64,000 nucleotides of DNA, taken from Acidobacteriaceae bacterium UBA1307. Its GTDB lineage: Bacteria; Acidobacteriota; Terriglobia; Terriglobales; Acidobacteriaceae. Shown piece after piece: positions 26,201 to 32,659 of the stretch. The notes under the pieces were generated by a model. That model did no database searches and had not been told where the DNA came from. It was given only the letters and a program-made list of their open reading frames with translations. Where the stretch lies: positions 1 to 64,000 of the forward strand of contig DBTV01000004.1 in the NCBI GenBank assembly GCA_002307235.1, read 5' to 3'. Position numbers and translations under genes: made by a program. Every line of letters starts with the position of its first letter. Position 1 is the stretch's first letter.

Positions 26201-26434
26201 ATCGCCCGGAGGAAGCGAAGGAAGAAGATAAACGCCGTCGCCATTGCTGCGTACTTCCCAGGCAAAATTGGTCGCCTGATTTTCAATCTTGAGCACGGCA
26301 TCGACTACCGCGGCGCCACTGGCGTCGCGCACCTGCCCGGACAACTGCGCATTCTGCGCAAAGGCTACAGAGGAGAGTAAGACAACCAACAAAGCGAAAA
26401 GCTGCGCACGGATAAAGGCCCGCAAGGGAACCAC
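23294..26434 (-). CDS. TonB-dependent receptor with carboxypeptidase-regulatory domain
   Basis: 1046 residues. A signal peptide (AFIRAQLFALLVVLLSSVAFAQ) is followed by a CnaB-like domain (LSGQVRDASGAAVVDAVLKI), a plug (IPLNGRSFQSLLTAIPGVQV, MVDGVSMNTG, LRELRATTSTYSAEYGR) and a beta-barrel ending in AAIKLSF. The annotated start is GTG at 26432-26434; a TTG two codons further in is also possible, and neither has a strong ribosome site. The role is outer-membrane uptake of an unknown large ligand. It faces the small barrel gene across a terminator, with no hydrolase or SusD partner nearby. Confidence 0.9.
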   Translation of the reverse strand: MVPLRAFIRAQLFALLVVLLSSVAFAQNAQLSGQVRDASGAAVVDAVLKIENQATNFAWEVRSNGDGVYLLPSLPPGDYRIAVSASGFQPREVRDLRLEVAGKSALNFVLTVDGEKQTVTVSASGMQIDTTDAAISTVVDQKFVENIPLNGRSFQSLLTAIPGVQVVPSTQGQGYGGEMSVNGMRTESNYYMVDGVSMNTGVAASTPGWGGGYSGATPSQTVLGTTQNLISIEALRELRATTSTYSAEYGRTPGGQFSFSSRSGANQWHGGAFDYFRNDLLDSNDTFSRRASIARPRTRQNDFGGTFSGPVLVPRFYDGHDRTFFFASYEGLQLTAPQSAATTAVPSSTMRANAVDALKRFLQAFPVSSGAEDTTTGFSSFVSGYSNPSSLKSFSIRGDHSFSDNLKWFARYSWSNSASQTRSTNDLANVTDAKGSMQSGTTGLTWLLTPRLTNDLRFNATYNKQSNLSYIDNFGGASSLSMAGLSGYSGTTQDWLDFYLYYDLQPYFTYGLKSVGQKQINIVDTMSWSLGRHSLKWGVDYRRLHSERANPPLYSFPMYFSLEEVNANAPGYSAVEKFNGNISPVYQNFSAFLQDEWKFSPRLSVSVGVRWDVNPAPNDASGNQPAVTTQISDLSTTVLSAKGSSLWKTRWSNVSPRLGFAYQIRRAPGHETVLRAGFGSFYDLGTATGSMGYFGVGIAAINRGSGVAFPFNQAAVDAVKPSLAAPYNFSVYTFDPNLKTPYSWQWNASLEQGVGEGRTVTVSYVASLGRDLLYNHVVQPELLGNTAFSGAWGLYITNNASSSTYNAMQLKYQQSVFHGLLILASYTWAHAQDDNTSNFTSDYLQRADSNYDIRHNAQVTLSYALPALGHGLVRSVTSNWGADSRISIRTALPVDITTGNSIQVNGASVSPHPNYVAGQPLYIKDATLPGGRRINFDAFEEATDASGNRIEGNFRRNFARAFGSAQTDLSLRRKFHIAAGVGVQFRMEAFNLFNRINLGSIYDQLSYGESNFGRAYSLQSSQLGGLNSLYQTGGPRSLQAAIKLSF

Positions 26435-26627
26435 CTTTCTGAGTTATCCGAAAAGCGGCGCCCGGCCGTGCTCAGGGGAGAGCACGGCATGCATCGCCGC
26501 CGTTCGGGATCGATCTCTTGCTGTGTACGGCGCTTCGCCAAAAGACTGCCGTAGACATCACTCGCTCAACGTTCTAAAACAGCATGGCGAACCATGCGTA
26601 TCGCATCCGCATACCTGGGTGAACCCC

Positions 26628-26896
26628 TCAAACAGCGCTGACGGTGCCGTGCTGACGCAGCCAGTCCAGCGCCTCAATCAGACTTTTTCTTCCAGAGAAT
26701 CAAGCATGCGATACACGCTGGCCCGGTCAACTTCCATGTGTTTGTGGCCCTTCGGCAACCAGGCCCGCACATCCAGCGGGCTGGCCCTTTCTGCGAGGAT
26801 CAGCTCCAGAATTTGCCGTTGCGAATGCCACTTGTTTGCCGCTTCTCCCCGAATCCCCGACCTTGGCGGCACGCAGGGAGAGCGCTTTACCTGCAA
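26628..26896 (-). pseudogene. Small winged-helix regulator, apparently frameshifted
   Basis: About 89 residues if repaired. SQRQILELILAERASPLDV, then VDRASVYRMLDSLEE, looks like the DNA-binding winged helix of Fur-like repressors, without their metal-binding C-terminal domain. As sequenced, the frame ends in TGA just after SLEEKV. Adding one base to the run of five T at 26684-26688 (plus strand) lets it continue through SLIEALDWLRQHGTV to a stop at 26628. The start is a weak TTG at 26894-26896. It could be a real short regulator with a sequencing error, or a relic. The minus strand places it between hemL (upstream) and a TonB receptor gene (downstream). Confidence 0.4.
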
Positions 26897-27005
26897 CCAA
26901 GTTGCAATTAAAAAACAAGCAGAGACCTCCCCCTGCTCGCGAACTACTCGCTCATCTTATGATGCCTTGCGCTTCCCGTCAACGCCAGATCCTTACCTGA
27001 ACACA

Positions 27006-27056
27006 CATGCGCGACGTGGCGCTTTTTCGTCCTTTCGTCGCGCATGCAAAGCGCCA
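27006..27056 (-). promoter_or_regulatory. Two interleaved, mutually exclusive inverted repeats
   Basis: Arms 27006-27016 and 27036-27046 pair perfectly (11 bp, CATGCGCGACG). Arms 27017-27025 and 27048-27056 also pair perfectly (9 bp, TGGCGCTTT). The two hairpins interleave, so RNA from either strand could form only one at a time. They lie downstream of hemL and upstream of the small winged-helix gene. The function is unknown; an attenuator-like switch is one possibility. Confidence 0.4.
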
Positions 27057-27058
27057 AG

Positions 27059-27076
27059 AAAATCCCCGGGGATTTT
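27059..27076 (-). terminator. Palindrome after hemL, probable terminator
   Basis: AAAATCCCCGGGGATTTT is a perfect 18-bp palindrome 16 bases after the hemL stop. On the minus strand it is followed by CTT. It is short with a tight turn, but the position fits termination of hemL. Confidence 0.5.
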
Positions 27077-27091
27077 TCCTGCGGCATTTTT

Positions 27092-28390
27092 CTATTGCGC
27101 GGCGAAGGCCTTTTCTGCGGCGGCAAGGGTCGCTTCCACCTCGGCTGCGCCGTGCGCGGTGCCAAGGAATGCGGCCTCGAACTGCGAGGGCGGCAGCCAG
27201 ATGCCCTGAGCGAGCATCGCATGATGGAAGCGGCCGAAGGCGGCGGTGTCCGACTGCGCTGCCTCGTCGTAATTGCGCACCGGTCCCTTGGTGAAGAACC
27301 AGGTCCACATGGCGCCAACGCGATTGGCGGTGAGCGCAACGCCCGCCCTGGCTGCGACTGCGACAACACCCTCCACCAAAGTGGCCGTGGTCTTTTCAAG
27401 CTGCGGATAGATTTTTTCTTTGTTTTCGATCAGCGCCGAGAGCATGGCAATACCGGCAGCCATGGCCAACGGATTGCCGCTGAGCGTTCCCGCCTGATAG
27501 ACGGGACCAAGGGGAGCGAGAAGCTCCATGAAGCGGCGCTTGCCGCCGAAGACGCCGACAGGCAATCCGCCGCCAACGATCTTGCCGAGCGTGATCAGAT
27601 CAGGATCGAGATGGAAGCGTTCCGTTGCGCCGCCAAGAGCGACGCGGAAGCCGGTCATCACCTCATCGACGATGAGCAGCGCGCCTTCGCGACGAGTAAT
27701 GGCACGCAGACTCTCGTGGAAGCCGGCTTCGGGCACGATGCAGCCCGCGTTGCCGACAACCGGCTCGATGATGACGGCGGCGATCTCGCCGGGATGCGCG
27801 GCGAAGGCGGCCTCGAGCGCGGCCGGATCGTTGTAGGGAATTGCCAATGTAAGCCGCGCGATCTCTTCCGGCACGCCCGCCGATCCGGGGATGCCGAAGG
27901 TGGCAACACCCGAGCCAGCCTTCACCAAAAGTCCGTCGGCGTGGCCGTGATAGCAACCCTCGAATTTGACGATGATCTTGCGGCCGGTGGCGGCGCGGGC
28001 GAGGCGAATGGCGCTCATGGTGGCCTCGGTGCCGCTGCTGGTGTACCGCATGCGCTCAAGCGCCGGAAAGCACTGCTGAATGCGGGCGGCTAGCTCGGCC
28101 TCGGCAGCAGTCGATGCGCCGAAGCTGGCCGAATTGCGCGCGGCGCGCTCAATGGCATCGACGACCGGCGCGTAGGCGTGGCCCAGAATCATCGGGCCCC
28201 AGCTGCCGAAGTAGTCGATGTAGCGATTGCCATCGGCGTCGTAAAGATACGCACCTTCGCCACGCTCAACAAAGGGCGGCTGGCTGCCAACGGCGCCAAA
28301 GGCGCGCACCGGCGAGTTGACGCCGCCGGGGAAGAAGGTTTCGGCACGGGCCTGCAAGGCTTCGGAGCGGGTGTGGGGCTGTGGGTTCAT
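27092..28390 (-). CDS. hemL: Glutamate-1-semialdehyde 2,1-aminomutase
   Basis: 432 residues, the normal length. It turns glutamate-1-semialdehyde into 5-aminolevulinate, the first committed precursor of haem and other tetrapyrroles, using pyridoxal phosphate in the cytoplasm. Landmarks are FPGGVNSPVRAF (19-31), SSGTEATMSAIRLAR (118-132), FEGCYHGHADG (143-153), VDEVMTGFR (241-249) with the cofactor-contacting aspartate, and LGKIVGGGLP with Lys270 forming the Schiff base. ATG at 28388-28390 after a GAAGGCG-type ribosome site. Apparently monocistronic; palindromes follow the stop. Confidence 0.97.
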   Translation of the reverse strand: MNPQPHTRSEALQARAETFFPGGVNSPVRAFGAVGSQPPFVERGEGAYLYDADGNRYIDYFGSWGPMILGHAYAPVVDAIERAARNSASFGASTAAEAELAARIQQCFPALERMRYTSSGTEATMSAIRLARAATGRKIIVKFEGCYHGHADGLLVKAGSGVATFGIPGSAGVPEEIARLTLAIPYNDPAALEAAFAAHPGEIAAVIIEPVVGNAGCIVPEAGFHESLRAITRREGALLIVDEVMTGFRVALGGATERFHLDPDLITLGKIVGGGLPVGVFGGKRRFMELLAPLGPVYQAGTLSGNPLAMAAGIAMLSALIENKEKIYPQLEKTTATLVEGVVAVAARAGVALTANRVGAMWTWFFTKGPVRNYDEAAQSDTAAFGRFHHAMLAQGIWLPPSQFEAAFLGTAHGAAEVEATLAAAEKAFAAQ

Positions 28391-28420
28391 AACGCCTTCA
28401 GTATAGAAGGCGCGGGGGCA

Positions 28421-28648
28421 TTATGACTGCCTGCGCTGGCGGTAGAGCGCGTACGCGGACAAGAGTTCCATGGTGATGCCAAGGCCATAGCAAAAGCCCT
28501 GCGCGAAATCGTTTCCGTTGGGCGCGAGCCAGCCACGCGCGCCGATGCTGTGCGGCCAGGATGCACCGAGGGCCACGATCAGCAGCCCGGCGGCAAGCAG
28601 TTGGCGCGCGGGAATCTTCTTCCAGTCCGATGTGCAACGTAAAAGCAT
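28421..28648 (-). CDS. Small membrane protein, last gene of the Xre operon
   Basis: 75 residues from ATG 28646-28648, which has AGAGG six bases upstream; longer starts have no ribosome site. Two predicted membrane segments (LLAAGLLIVALGASW and GLGITMELLSAYALY) flank a segment NGNDFAQGFCYGLG. That segment resembles NSDSAQGICSGMG in the next gene upstream, so the two are probably paralogues. Family not recognised. It is the fourth gene after the Xre regulator, with 35 bases before it. A role at the membrane under control of that regulator is an inference. Confidence 0.7.
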   Translation of the reverse strand: MLLRCTSDWKKIPARQLLAAGLLIVALGASWPHSIGARGWLAPNGNDFAQGFCYGLGITMELLSAYALYRQRRQS

Positions 28649-28683
28649 GATCGCCTCTTTTCTCTGGCTGTGAAGCGTTGGAG

Positions 28684-28941
28684 TTAGCGCGCCTCGTCTG
28701 GCCCACGCAGGAGATGTTTGACCAGCAGGCGCGTAATGAGGAACAGCGCGATGGCACCCAACGCAGCACCCATGCCAGAGCAAATGCCCTGGGCGGAATC
28801 ACTGTTTTGGGGCTTCAAATGCAGCAGCGCGAGCAGCGCCGGAGGCCAGCCAAAGGCGCTGGCGAAATTCAGCGCGGCCACCAGCAACATCAGAATCGCC
28901 GATGGCAGAACGAGCTTTTCGTTTTTCGAGCAGAAGAGCAT
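28684..28941 (-). CDS. Small two-helix membrane protein, paralogue of its neighbour
   Basis: 85 residues. The first hydrophobic stretch is LPSAILMLLVAALNFASAF; the second is GAALGAIALFLITRLLV. Between them, SAQGICSGMG matches AQGFCYGLG in the downstream gene. The C-terminus is charged (KHLLRGPDEAR) and probably cytoplasmic. ATG at 28939-28941 with only a weak ribosome site. It sits 33 bases after the preceding small gene. No known family is recognised. Confidence 0.7.
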   Translation of the reverse strand: MLFCSKNEKLVLPSAILMLLVAALNFASAFGWPPALLALLHLKPQNSDSAQGICSGMGAALGAIALFLITRLLVKHLLRGPDEAR

Positions 28942-28974
28942 GAGGCAAAAATCCTTTCCGGTGAAGAGGAAGCG

Positions 28975-29214
28975 CTAATTGCGCGCGCGATACCAAAGCA
29001 AAAAAACAGCCTTGGTGAGGCCCATGACGTAGATCAAAACCAGCAGATCGCGGCTGGCGGTGTGCTCGACGAGCAGGTGATATTCCAGCAAGCCAGCAGC
29101 CGCGAGAATGCCTGCGATGAGCGCGTTGTTGGCCGAGCGACGTTCGTGATCGCGGGCGCGCTCATCGGCAACCATATCGAGAAAAAAGATGCGGCGAAGC
29201 AGAGCGTGATTCAT
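28975..29214 (-). CDS. Small membrane protein coupled to the Xre regulator
   Basis: 79 residues. A charged N-terminus (RRIFFLDMVADERARDHERR) precedes two hydrophobic segments (NALIAGILAAAGLLEYHLL and LLVLIYVMGLTKAVFLLWY). The ATG at 29212-29214 overlaps the TGA of the regulator in an ATGA junction, so translation is probably coupled. Longer frames upstream are the regulator's shadow. Small two-helix proteins directly after a Cro/CI-type regulator are common in bacteria and are usually of unknown function. Confidence 0.75.
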   Translation of the reverse strand: MNHALLRRIFFLDMVADERARDHERRSANNALIAGILAAAGLLEYHLLVEHTASRDLLVLIYVMGLTKAVFLLWYRARN

Positions 29215-29423
29215 GCATTGGTCTCCAGTTGGAAGATGGCGTCGGTTGGCTGCTCGAAGACGCGGGCGAAGGTCAGAGCCAGTTCGAGGCTCGGCACGTA
29301 GCGGTCGCGCTCGATGGAGTTGATGCTCTGGCGAGAGACGCCGACGGCCTGGGCCAGCTCTTCCTGGGTCCAGCCGCGCTCTGTGCGCAGTTGCTTGACG
29401 CGATTGATGATGCTGTTTGCCAT
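29211..29423 (-). CDS. Xre/Cro-CI family transcriptional regulator
   Basis: 70 residues, nearly all one helix-turn-helix: VKQLRTERGWTQEELAQAVG, then VSRQSINSIERDRYVPSLEL, followed by FARVFEQPTDAIFQLE. The sequence is typical of the short YozG/YvaO-like group. It overlaps the next gene by an ATGA. A 20-bp palindrome begins inside its ATG and extends upstream, so the protein probably represses its own operon. The operon continues with three small membrane proteins, which suggests a membrane function released when the regulator leaves the DNA. Confidence 0.88.
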   Translation of the reverse strand: MANSIINRVKQLRTERGWTQEELAQAVGVSRQSINSIERDRYVPSLELALTFARVFEQPTDAIFQLETNA

Positions 29424-29441
29424 GGAAAGTCAACTTTCCAT
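29422..29441. promoter_or_regulatory. 20-bp palindrome over the start codon of the Xre gene
   Basis: Arms ATGGAAAGT (29422-29430) and ACTTTCCAT (29433-29441) match perfectly around a two-base centre. The first arm contains the complement of the ATG, so bound protein would block both transcription and start selection. A further half-site CTTTCCAT lies at 29479-29486. This layout is typical of autorepression by small Cro-like proteins; binding here is inferred. Confidence 0.65.
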
Positions 29442-29632
29442 TTCAAGATAGGACGACGCGGCCACGATGTCAAGCTGGCTTTCCATTGTTTTTTTGACCG
29501 GGACTCGGACATCAAAAAATCGTTGCACTATAACTGGTGCAAATGGAATCCGGGCAGTTGTCTGACTGCTAAAATAGAGGCTTCCGGCACCTCTCGCCGG
29601 GCGACATTCTAATCGAAAAAGAAAGCCACACC

Positions 29633-30679
29633 GTGCCTGAATCGAAGAAGAAGTCCATGACCTACGCCGAAGCTGGCGTCGACATCAGCAGCGCCGATCG
29701 CACCAAGGACAAGATCAAGTTTCTGGCGCAGAAGACCTTCAACCGCAATGTGCTGGGTGGCATTGGCGGCTTTGGCGCGCTGTACCGGATGGATCTGCAG
29801 CGTTGGAAGAATCCGATCCTGGTCAGCTCCGCCGACGGCGTGGGCACCAAGCTGAAGATCGCCTTCGAGCTGGACCAGCACCAGACGGTGGGCCAGGATC
29901 TGGTGAACCACTGCGTGAACGACATCGCGGTGCAGGGCGCAACACCCCTGTTCTTCCTCGACTACTTCGCCAGCGGCAAGCTCGATCCGTCGATTACGGC
30001 GGACGTGATTGAGGGTCTGGCGACGGCCTGCAAGGCCAACGGCTGCGCGCTGATCGGCGGCGAGACGGCGCAGATGCCGGGCTTCTACACCGATGGCGAG
30101 TACGATCTGGCGGGCTTCATCGTGGGCGCCGTCGATCGCGACAAGATGGTGACGGGCGCCGGGATCAAGCCGGGCGACGTGCTGATCGGCCTGCCCTCGA
30201 CGGGCCTGCACACCAACGGCTATTCGCTGGCGCGGAAGCTCTTCTTCGACGTGGCCGGTTACAAGCCGACGCAGTACGTGACGCCGATCAAGGAAAAGGC
30301 CGGCGCTGCGCTGATGAAGACGCACCGCAGCTACCTGCACGTGATCCAGAAGCTGGTGACGGCGGGCGTGACGACCGGCATGGCGCACATTACCGGCGGC
30401 GGCATCACCGAGAACCTGCCGCGCATTCTGCCGAAGAACGCGACGGCGCAGATCGAGTTGGGCTCCTGGCCCGTGCTGCCGATCTTCGAACACCTGCGCG
30501 AGCTGGGCAAGGTGGAACAGGACGAGATGCTGCGCACCTTCAACATGGGCATCGGCCTGATCGCGGCGATTCCCGCCGAGAAGTTCAAGCGCGCCAAGAA
30601 CCTGCTCGATCGCGCCGAAGAAAAGTTCTACGTCATCGGCCGCATCGTCAAGGGCGAGCGCCGCGTGCAGTACATCTAA
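29633..30679 (+). CDS. purM: Phosphoribosylformylglycinamidine cyclo-ligase (AIR synthetase)
   Basis: 348 residues. It closes the imidazole ring in purine synthesis, making aminoimidazole ribonucleotide from FGAM and ATP in the cytoplasm. Landmarks are SSADGVGTKLKIAFELDQH (65-83), NHCVNDIAVQGATPLFFLDY (91-110), LIGGETAQMPGFY, ITGGGITENLPR and FNMGIG near the end. The start is GTG at 29633, or ATG at 29657 (Met9); neither has a strong ribosome site. A heptamer repeat array separates it from purN, and the two consecutive purine genes may still be transcribed together. Confidence 0.95.
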   Translation: MPESKKKSMTYAEAGVDISSADRTKDKIKFLAQKTFNRNVLGGIGGFGALYRMDLQRWKNPILVSSADGVGTKLKIAFELDQHQTVGQDLVNHCVNDIAVQGATPLFFLDYFASGKLDPSITADVIEGLATACKANGCALIGGETAQMPGFYTDGEYDLAGFIVGAVDRDKMVTGAGIKPGDVLIGLPSTGLHTNGYSLARKLFFDVAGYKPTQYVTPIKEKAGAALMKTHRSYLHVIQKLVTAGVTTGMAHITGGGITENLPRILPKNATAQIELGSWPVLPIFEHLRELGKVEQDEMLRTFNMGIGLIAAIPAEKFKRAKNLLDRAEEKFYVIGRIVKGERRVQYI

Positions 30680-30696
30680 AAGGCAGGGAACAGGAA

Positions 30697-30748
30697 CTAG
30701 GTGCTAGGTGCTAGGTGCTAGTGCTAAGTGCTAGGTGCTAGGGCTAGC
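30697..30748. repeat. Degenerate heptamer tandem repeat (CTAGGTG)
   Basis: About seven units of CTAGGTG with small changes (CTAGTG, CTAAGTG, CTAGGG) start 18 bases after the purM stop and lie before purN. It is not a hairpin. It resembles in style the octamer arrays at 52342-52440 and 32378-32414 of this window. Confidence 0.85.
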
Positions 30749-30866
30749 GAGAACGAGAGAGTAGAGCACAGGAAATAGTTTTTTGTTCTGTGCGAAGGAT
30801 GGCGATGGGCGCGGAGGTCGCGCCCATTGCTGCATTCCAACCAATTTTTGCGCAGGGGATGGACGA

Positions 30867-31487
30867 ATGAAGCCGGTGCGGCTGGGTGTGTTGCTGTCGG
30901 GGCGAGGCTCGAATTTTCTGGCGATTGCCGAATCGATTCGCACGGGGAAATTGACGGGCGCGGAGATCGCCGTGGTGATCGCAAACGTGGCCGATGCTGG
31001 CGGCATTGAGTCCGCACAAAAACTGGGACTGCCCACGATCGTGCTGGTTTCGAAGGGCCGCAAGCGCGCCGAGCACGATGCCGAGGTAATCGCCGCGCTG
31101 AAGCAGCACGACGTTGATCTGGTGATTCTGGCCGGTTACATGCGGCTGCTCTCGCCGGAGTTCGTCGCCGCGTTTCCAAATAAAATTCTCAACATTCATC
31201 CGGCGCTGCTGCCTGCCTTTCCAGGGCTCGATGGACAGACGCAGGCCTTCGAGTACGGCGCGAAGATCGCCGGTTGCACGGTCCACTTTGTCGACGAGCA
31301 CCTGGACCACGGCACCATCATCTTGCAGCGCGCCGTGCCGGTGCTCGACACCGACGACGCGCACACGCTGGCCGAGCGGATTCTGGTGGAAGAACATCTG
31401 GCCTACAGCGAAGCGATTGGCCGCGTGGTCAGCGGCGAGTACACCACCGTGGGCCGCCGCTATGTGCGGCGCGACGCGGCCAAGTAG
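30867..31487 (+). CDS. purN: Phosphoribosylglycinamide formyltransferase
   Basis: 206 residues. It moves a formyl group from 10-formyl-tetrahydrofolate to GAR in purine synthesis. SGRGSNFLAI (11-20) is the phosphate-binding start. NIHPALLPAFPG holds the catalytic Asn109 and His111, and FVDEHLDHGTII holds Asp147. The ATG at 30867 gives the family's normal N-terminus (MKPVRLGVLLSGRGSN); an upstream extension would be foreign to the family. It lies downstream of purM, separated by about 190 bases that include the heptamer array. Confidence 0.96.
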   Translation: MKPVRLGVLLSGRGSNFLAIAESIRTGKLTGAEIAVVIANVADAGGIESAQKLGLPTIVLVSKGRKRAEHDAEVIAALKQHDVDLVILAGYMRLLSPEFVAAFPNKILNIHPALLPAFPGLDGQTQAFEYGAKIAGCTVHFVDEHLDHGTIILQRAVPVLDTDDAHTLAERILVEEHLAYSEAIGRVVSGEYTTVGRRYVRRDAAK

Positions 31488-31620
31488 GGATTTGCAGAAG
31501 ATTATCCACGCTTGAGCTAGGCTCAAAGGTATCCAGAGAAATTGCCTCTGCATGTTGTGCGCATGGTGCGCCGATGTGCGGAGGCATTGTTGTCTGCGGC
31601 AAAGACAAAGGAGCGTTTTT

Positions 31621-32370
31621 ATGGCGTGGATTGAGAATATCTGGCAACATCCGAGGACCTCGGCGGCGGGCCTGCTGATTGCGACGGCAACGGTGGCAGG
31701 CGTGCTGTCACAGCAGGGAATTACGCTGGGCACGGCGGGCACCGGCACCGTGGTTTCGCTGATTGCGGCACTGGCAACGGCTCTGCTTGGGCTTTTGTCG
31801 AAGGATCCGGGCGAAAGCACGAGCGGCACCAAGAGCAAGTTCGGCGCAGGCCTGATTGTGGCCGTTCTGATTCCGGCGCTGGCACTGTCCGGTTGCACGA
31901 TCACCGCAAACCAGCTGAAGAACGACGCGGCCGCTCTGGCCGCAGCATTGACGAGCCTTTCGGCCGCCGTGAGTCCTTCGGATGCAAGTGCAGCGGCCAA
32001 ACTCGCGTTGGCCGCGGAATCATTGAACGCGGTAGTGAACCAGTGGGATGCGTCATCGAGCATTGGCCTGTTGAACACGGCTGCGGCCGGCGCGGAAACG
32101 GCACTGGCCGGGATCAGTTCCACCTCGAAGTACGCTGCTCTGGTGGCGATTGCCGTGGGGGCGATCGACGTGATCCTAGTCAACACGAGCACGACGAAGG
32201 TTCGCGCGCTGACGCTGTCGCATGCAGAATCGGACCGGCTGGTTGTGGCGCGGGCAACGGCAAGAAAAGCAGTAGCACATCAGCTGGGCCGCTCCCCCGA
32301 GGGCGACTTCAAGGCCGCATGGAATCACGTGATTGACGAAAGCAGTCTGCCGGTGCAGAAGCTGCGGTGA
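31621..32370 (+). CDS. Hypothetical membrane-anchored protein, holin-like N-terminus
   Basis: 249 residues. ATG at 31621 follows a good AAAGGAG. The first 60 residues contain two hydrophobic stretches (SAAGLLIATATVAGVL and VVSLIAALATALLGLL), which resemble small phage holins. A third (GLIVAVLIPALALSGC) ends in a lipobox-like LALSGC near residue 91. The rest is Ala/Ser/Leu-rich and probably helical, with a final basic segment. I do not recognise the family. No other phage genes are nearby, so it may be a stranded phage-derived gene or an unrelated envelope protein. Confidence 0.6.
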   Translation: MAWIENIWQHPRTSAAGLLIATATVAGVLSQQGITLGTAGTGTVVSLIAALATALLGLLSKDPGESTSGTKSKFGAGLIVAVLIPALALSGCTITANQLKNDAAALAAALTSLSAAVSPSDASAAAKLALAAESLNAVVNQWDASSSIGLLNTAAAGAETALAGISSTSKYAALVAIAVGAIDVILVNTSTTKVRALTLSHAESDRLVVARATARKAVAHQLGRSPEGDFKAAWNHVIDESSLPVQKLR

Positions 32371-32377
32371 CGAAAAG

Positions 32378-32414
32378 CAGGGACTAAGGGACCAGGGACT
32401 AGAAACAAAGGGAC
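32378..32414. repeat. Short degenerate repeat (AGGGACTA type)
   Basis: Just after the hypothetical gene's stop, AGGGACTA, AGGGACCA and GGGACTAG follow each other, with a further AGGGACG at 32409-32415. The period is eight. Similar in kind to the arrays at 30697 and 52342 but with a different unit. Confidence 0.6.
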
Positions 32415-32659
32415 GTAGAGAGCTGGGGGCAGAAAACATGAGTCTGGGGCGGCGCGCCGAGGTTTGTGCCGCCGCCCGCTCTGTGCTATAGATGAATTAT
32501 GACGCGCGCCGCACAACCCGCCTTGATGCGCATCCGCCGCTGTTGTTGTCGCTAACAGCGCGCACCTTTCTTCCCTTTCGACAATTTTGAAGCTATTGAC
32601 TGAGGGATTCGTGTCAGCTGACGCGGAGCCTTCTTACACATAGTTTAAGGAGATTTCCT

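Noticed and set aside
27006..27056. H-type pseudoknot from the interleaved arms
   Set aside because: The two inner arms touch with no linker, and a single base separates another pair, so a 9-bp and an 11-bp stem could not both form. I kept it as alternative hairpins.
30697..30748. A CRISPR array at the heptamer repeat
   Set aside because: Units are seven bases with no spacers and no cas genes.
31621..32370. A prophage remnant around the holin-like gene
   Set aside because: No integrase, capsid, lysin or attachment repeats nearby. Neighbouring genes are purN and a DUF1684 gene.
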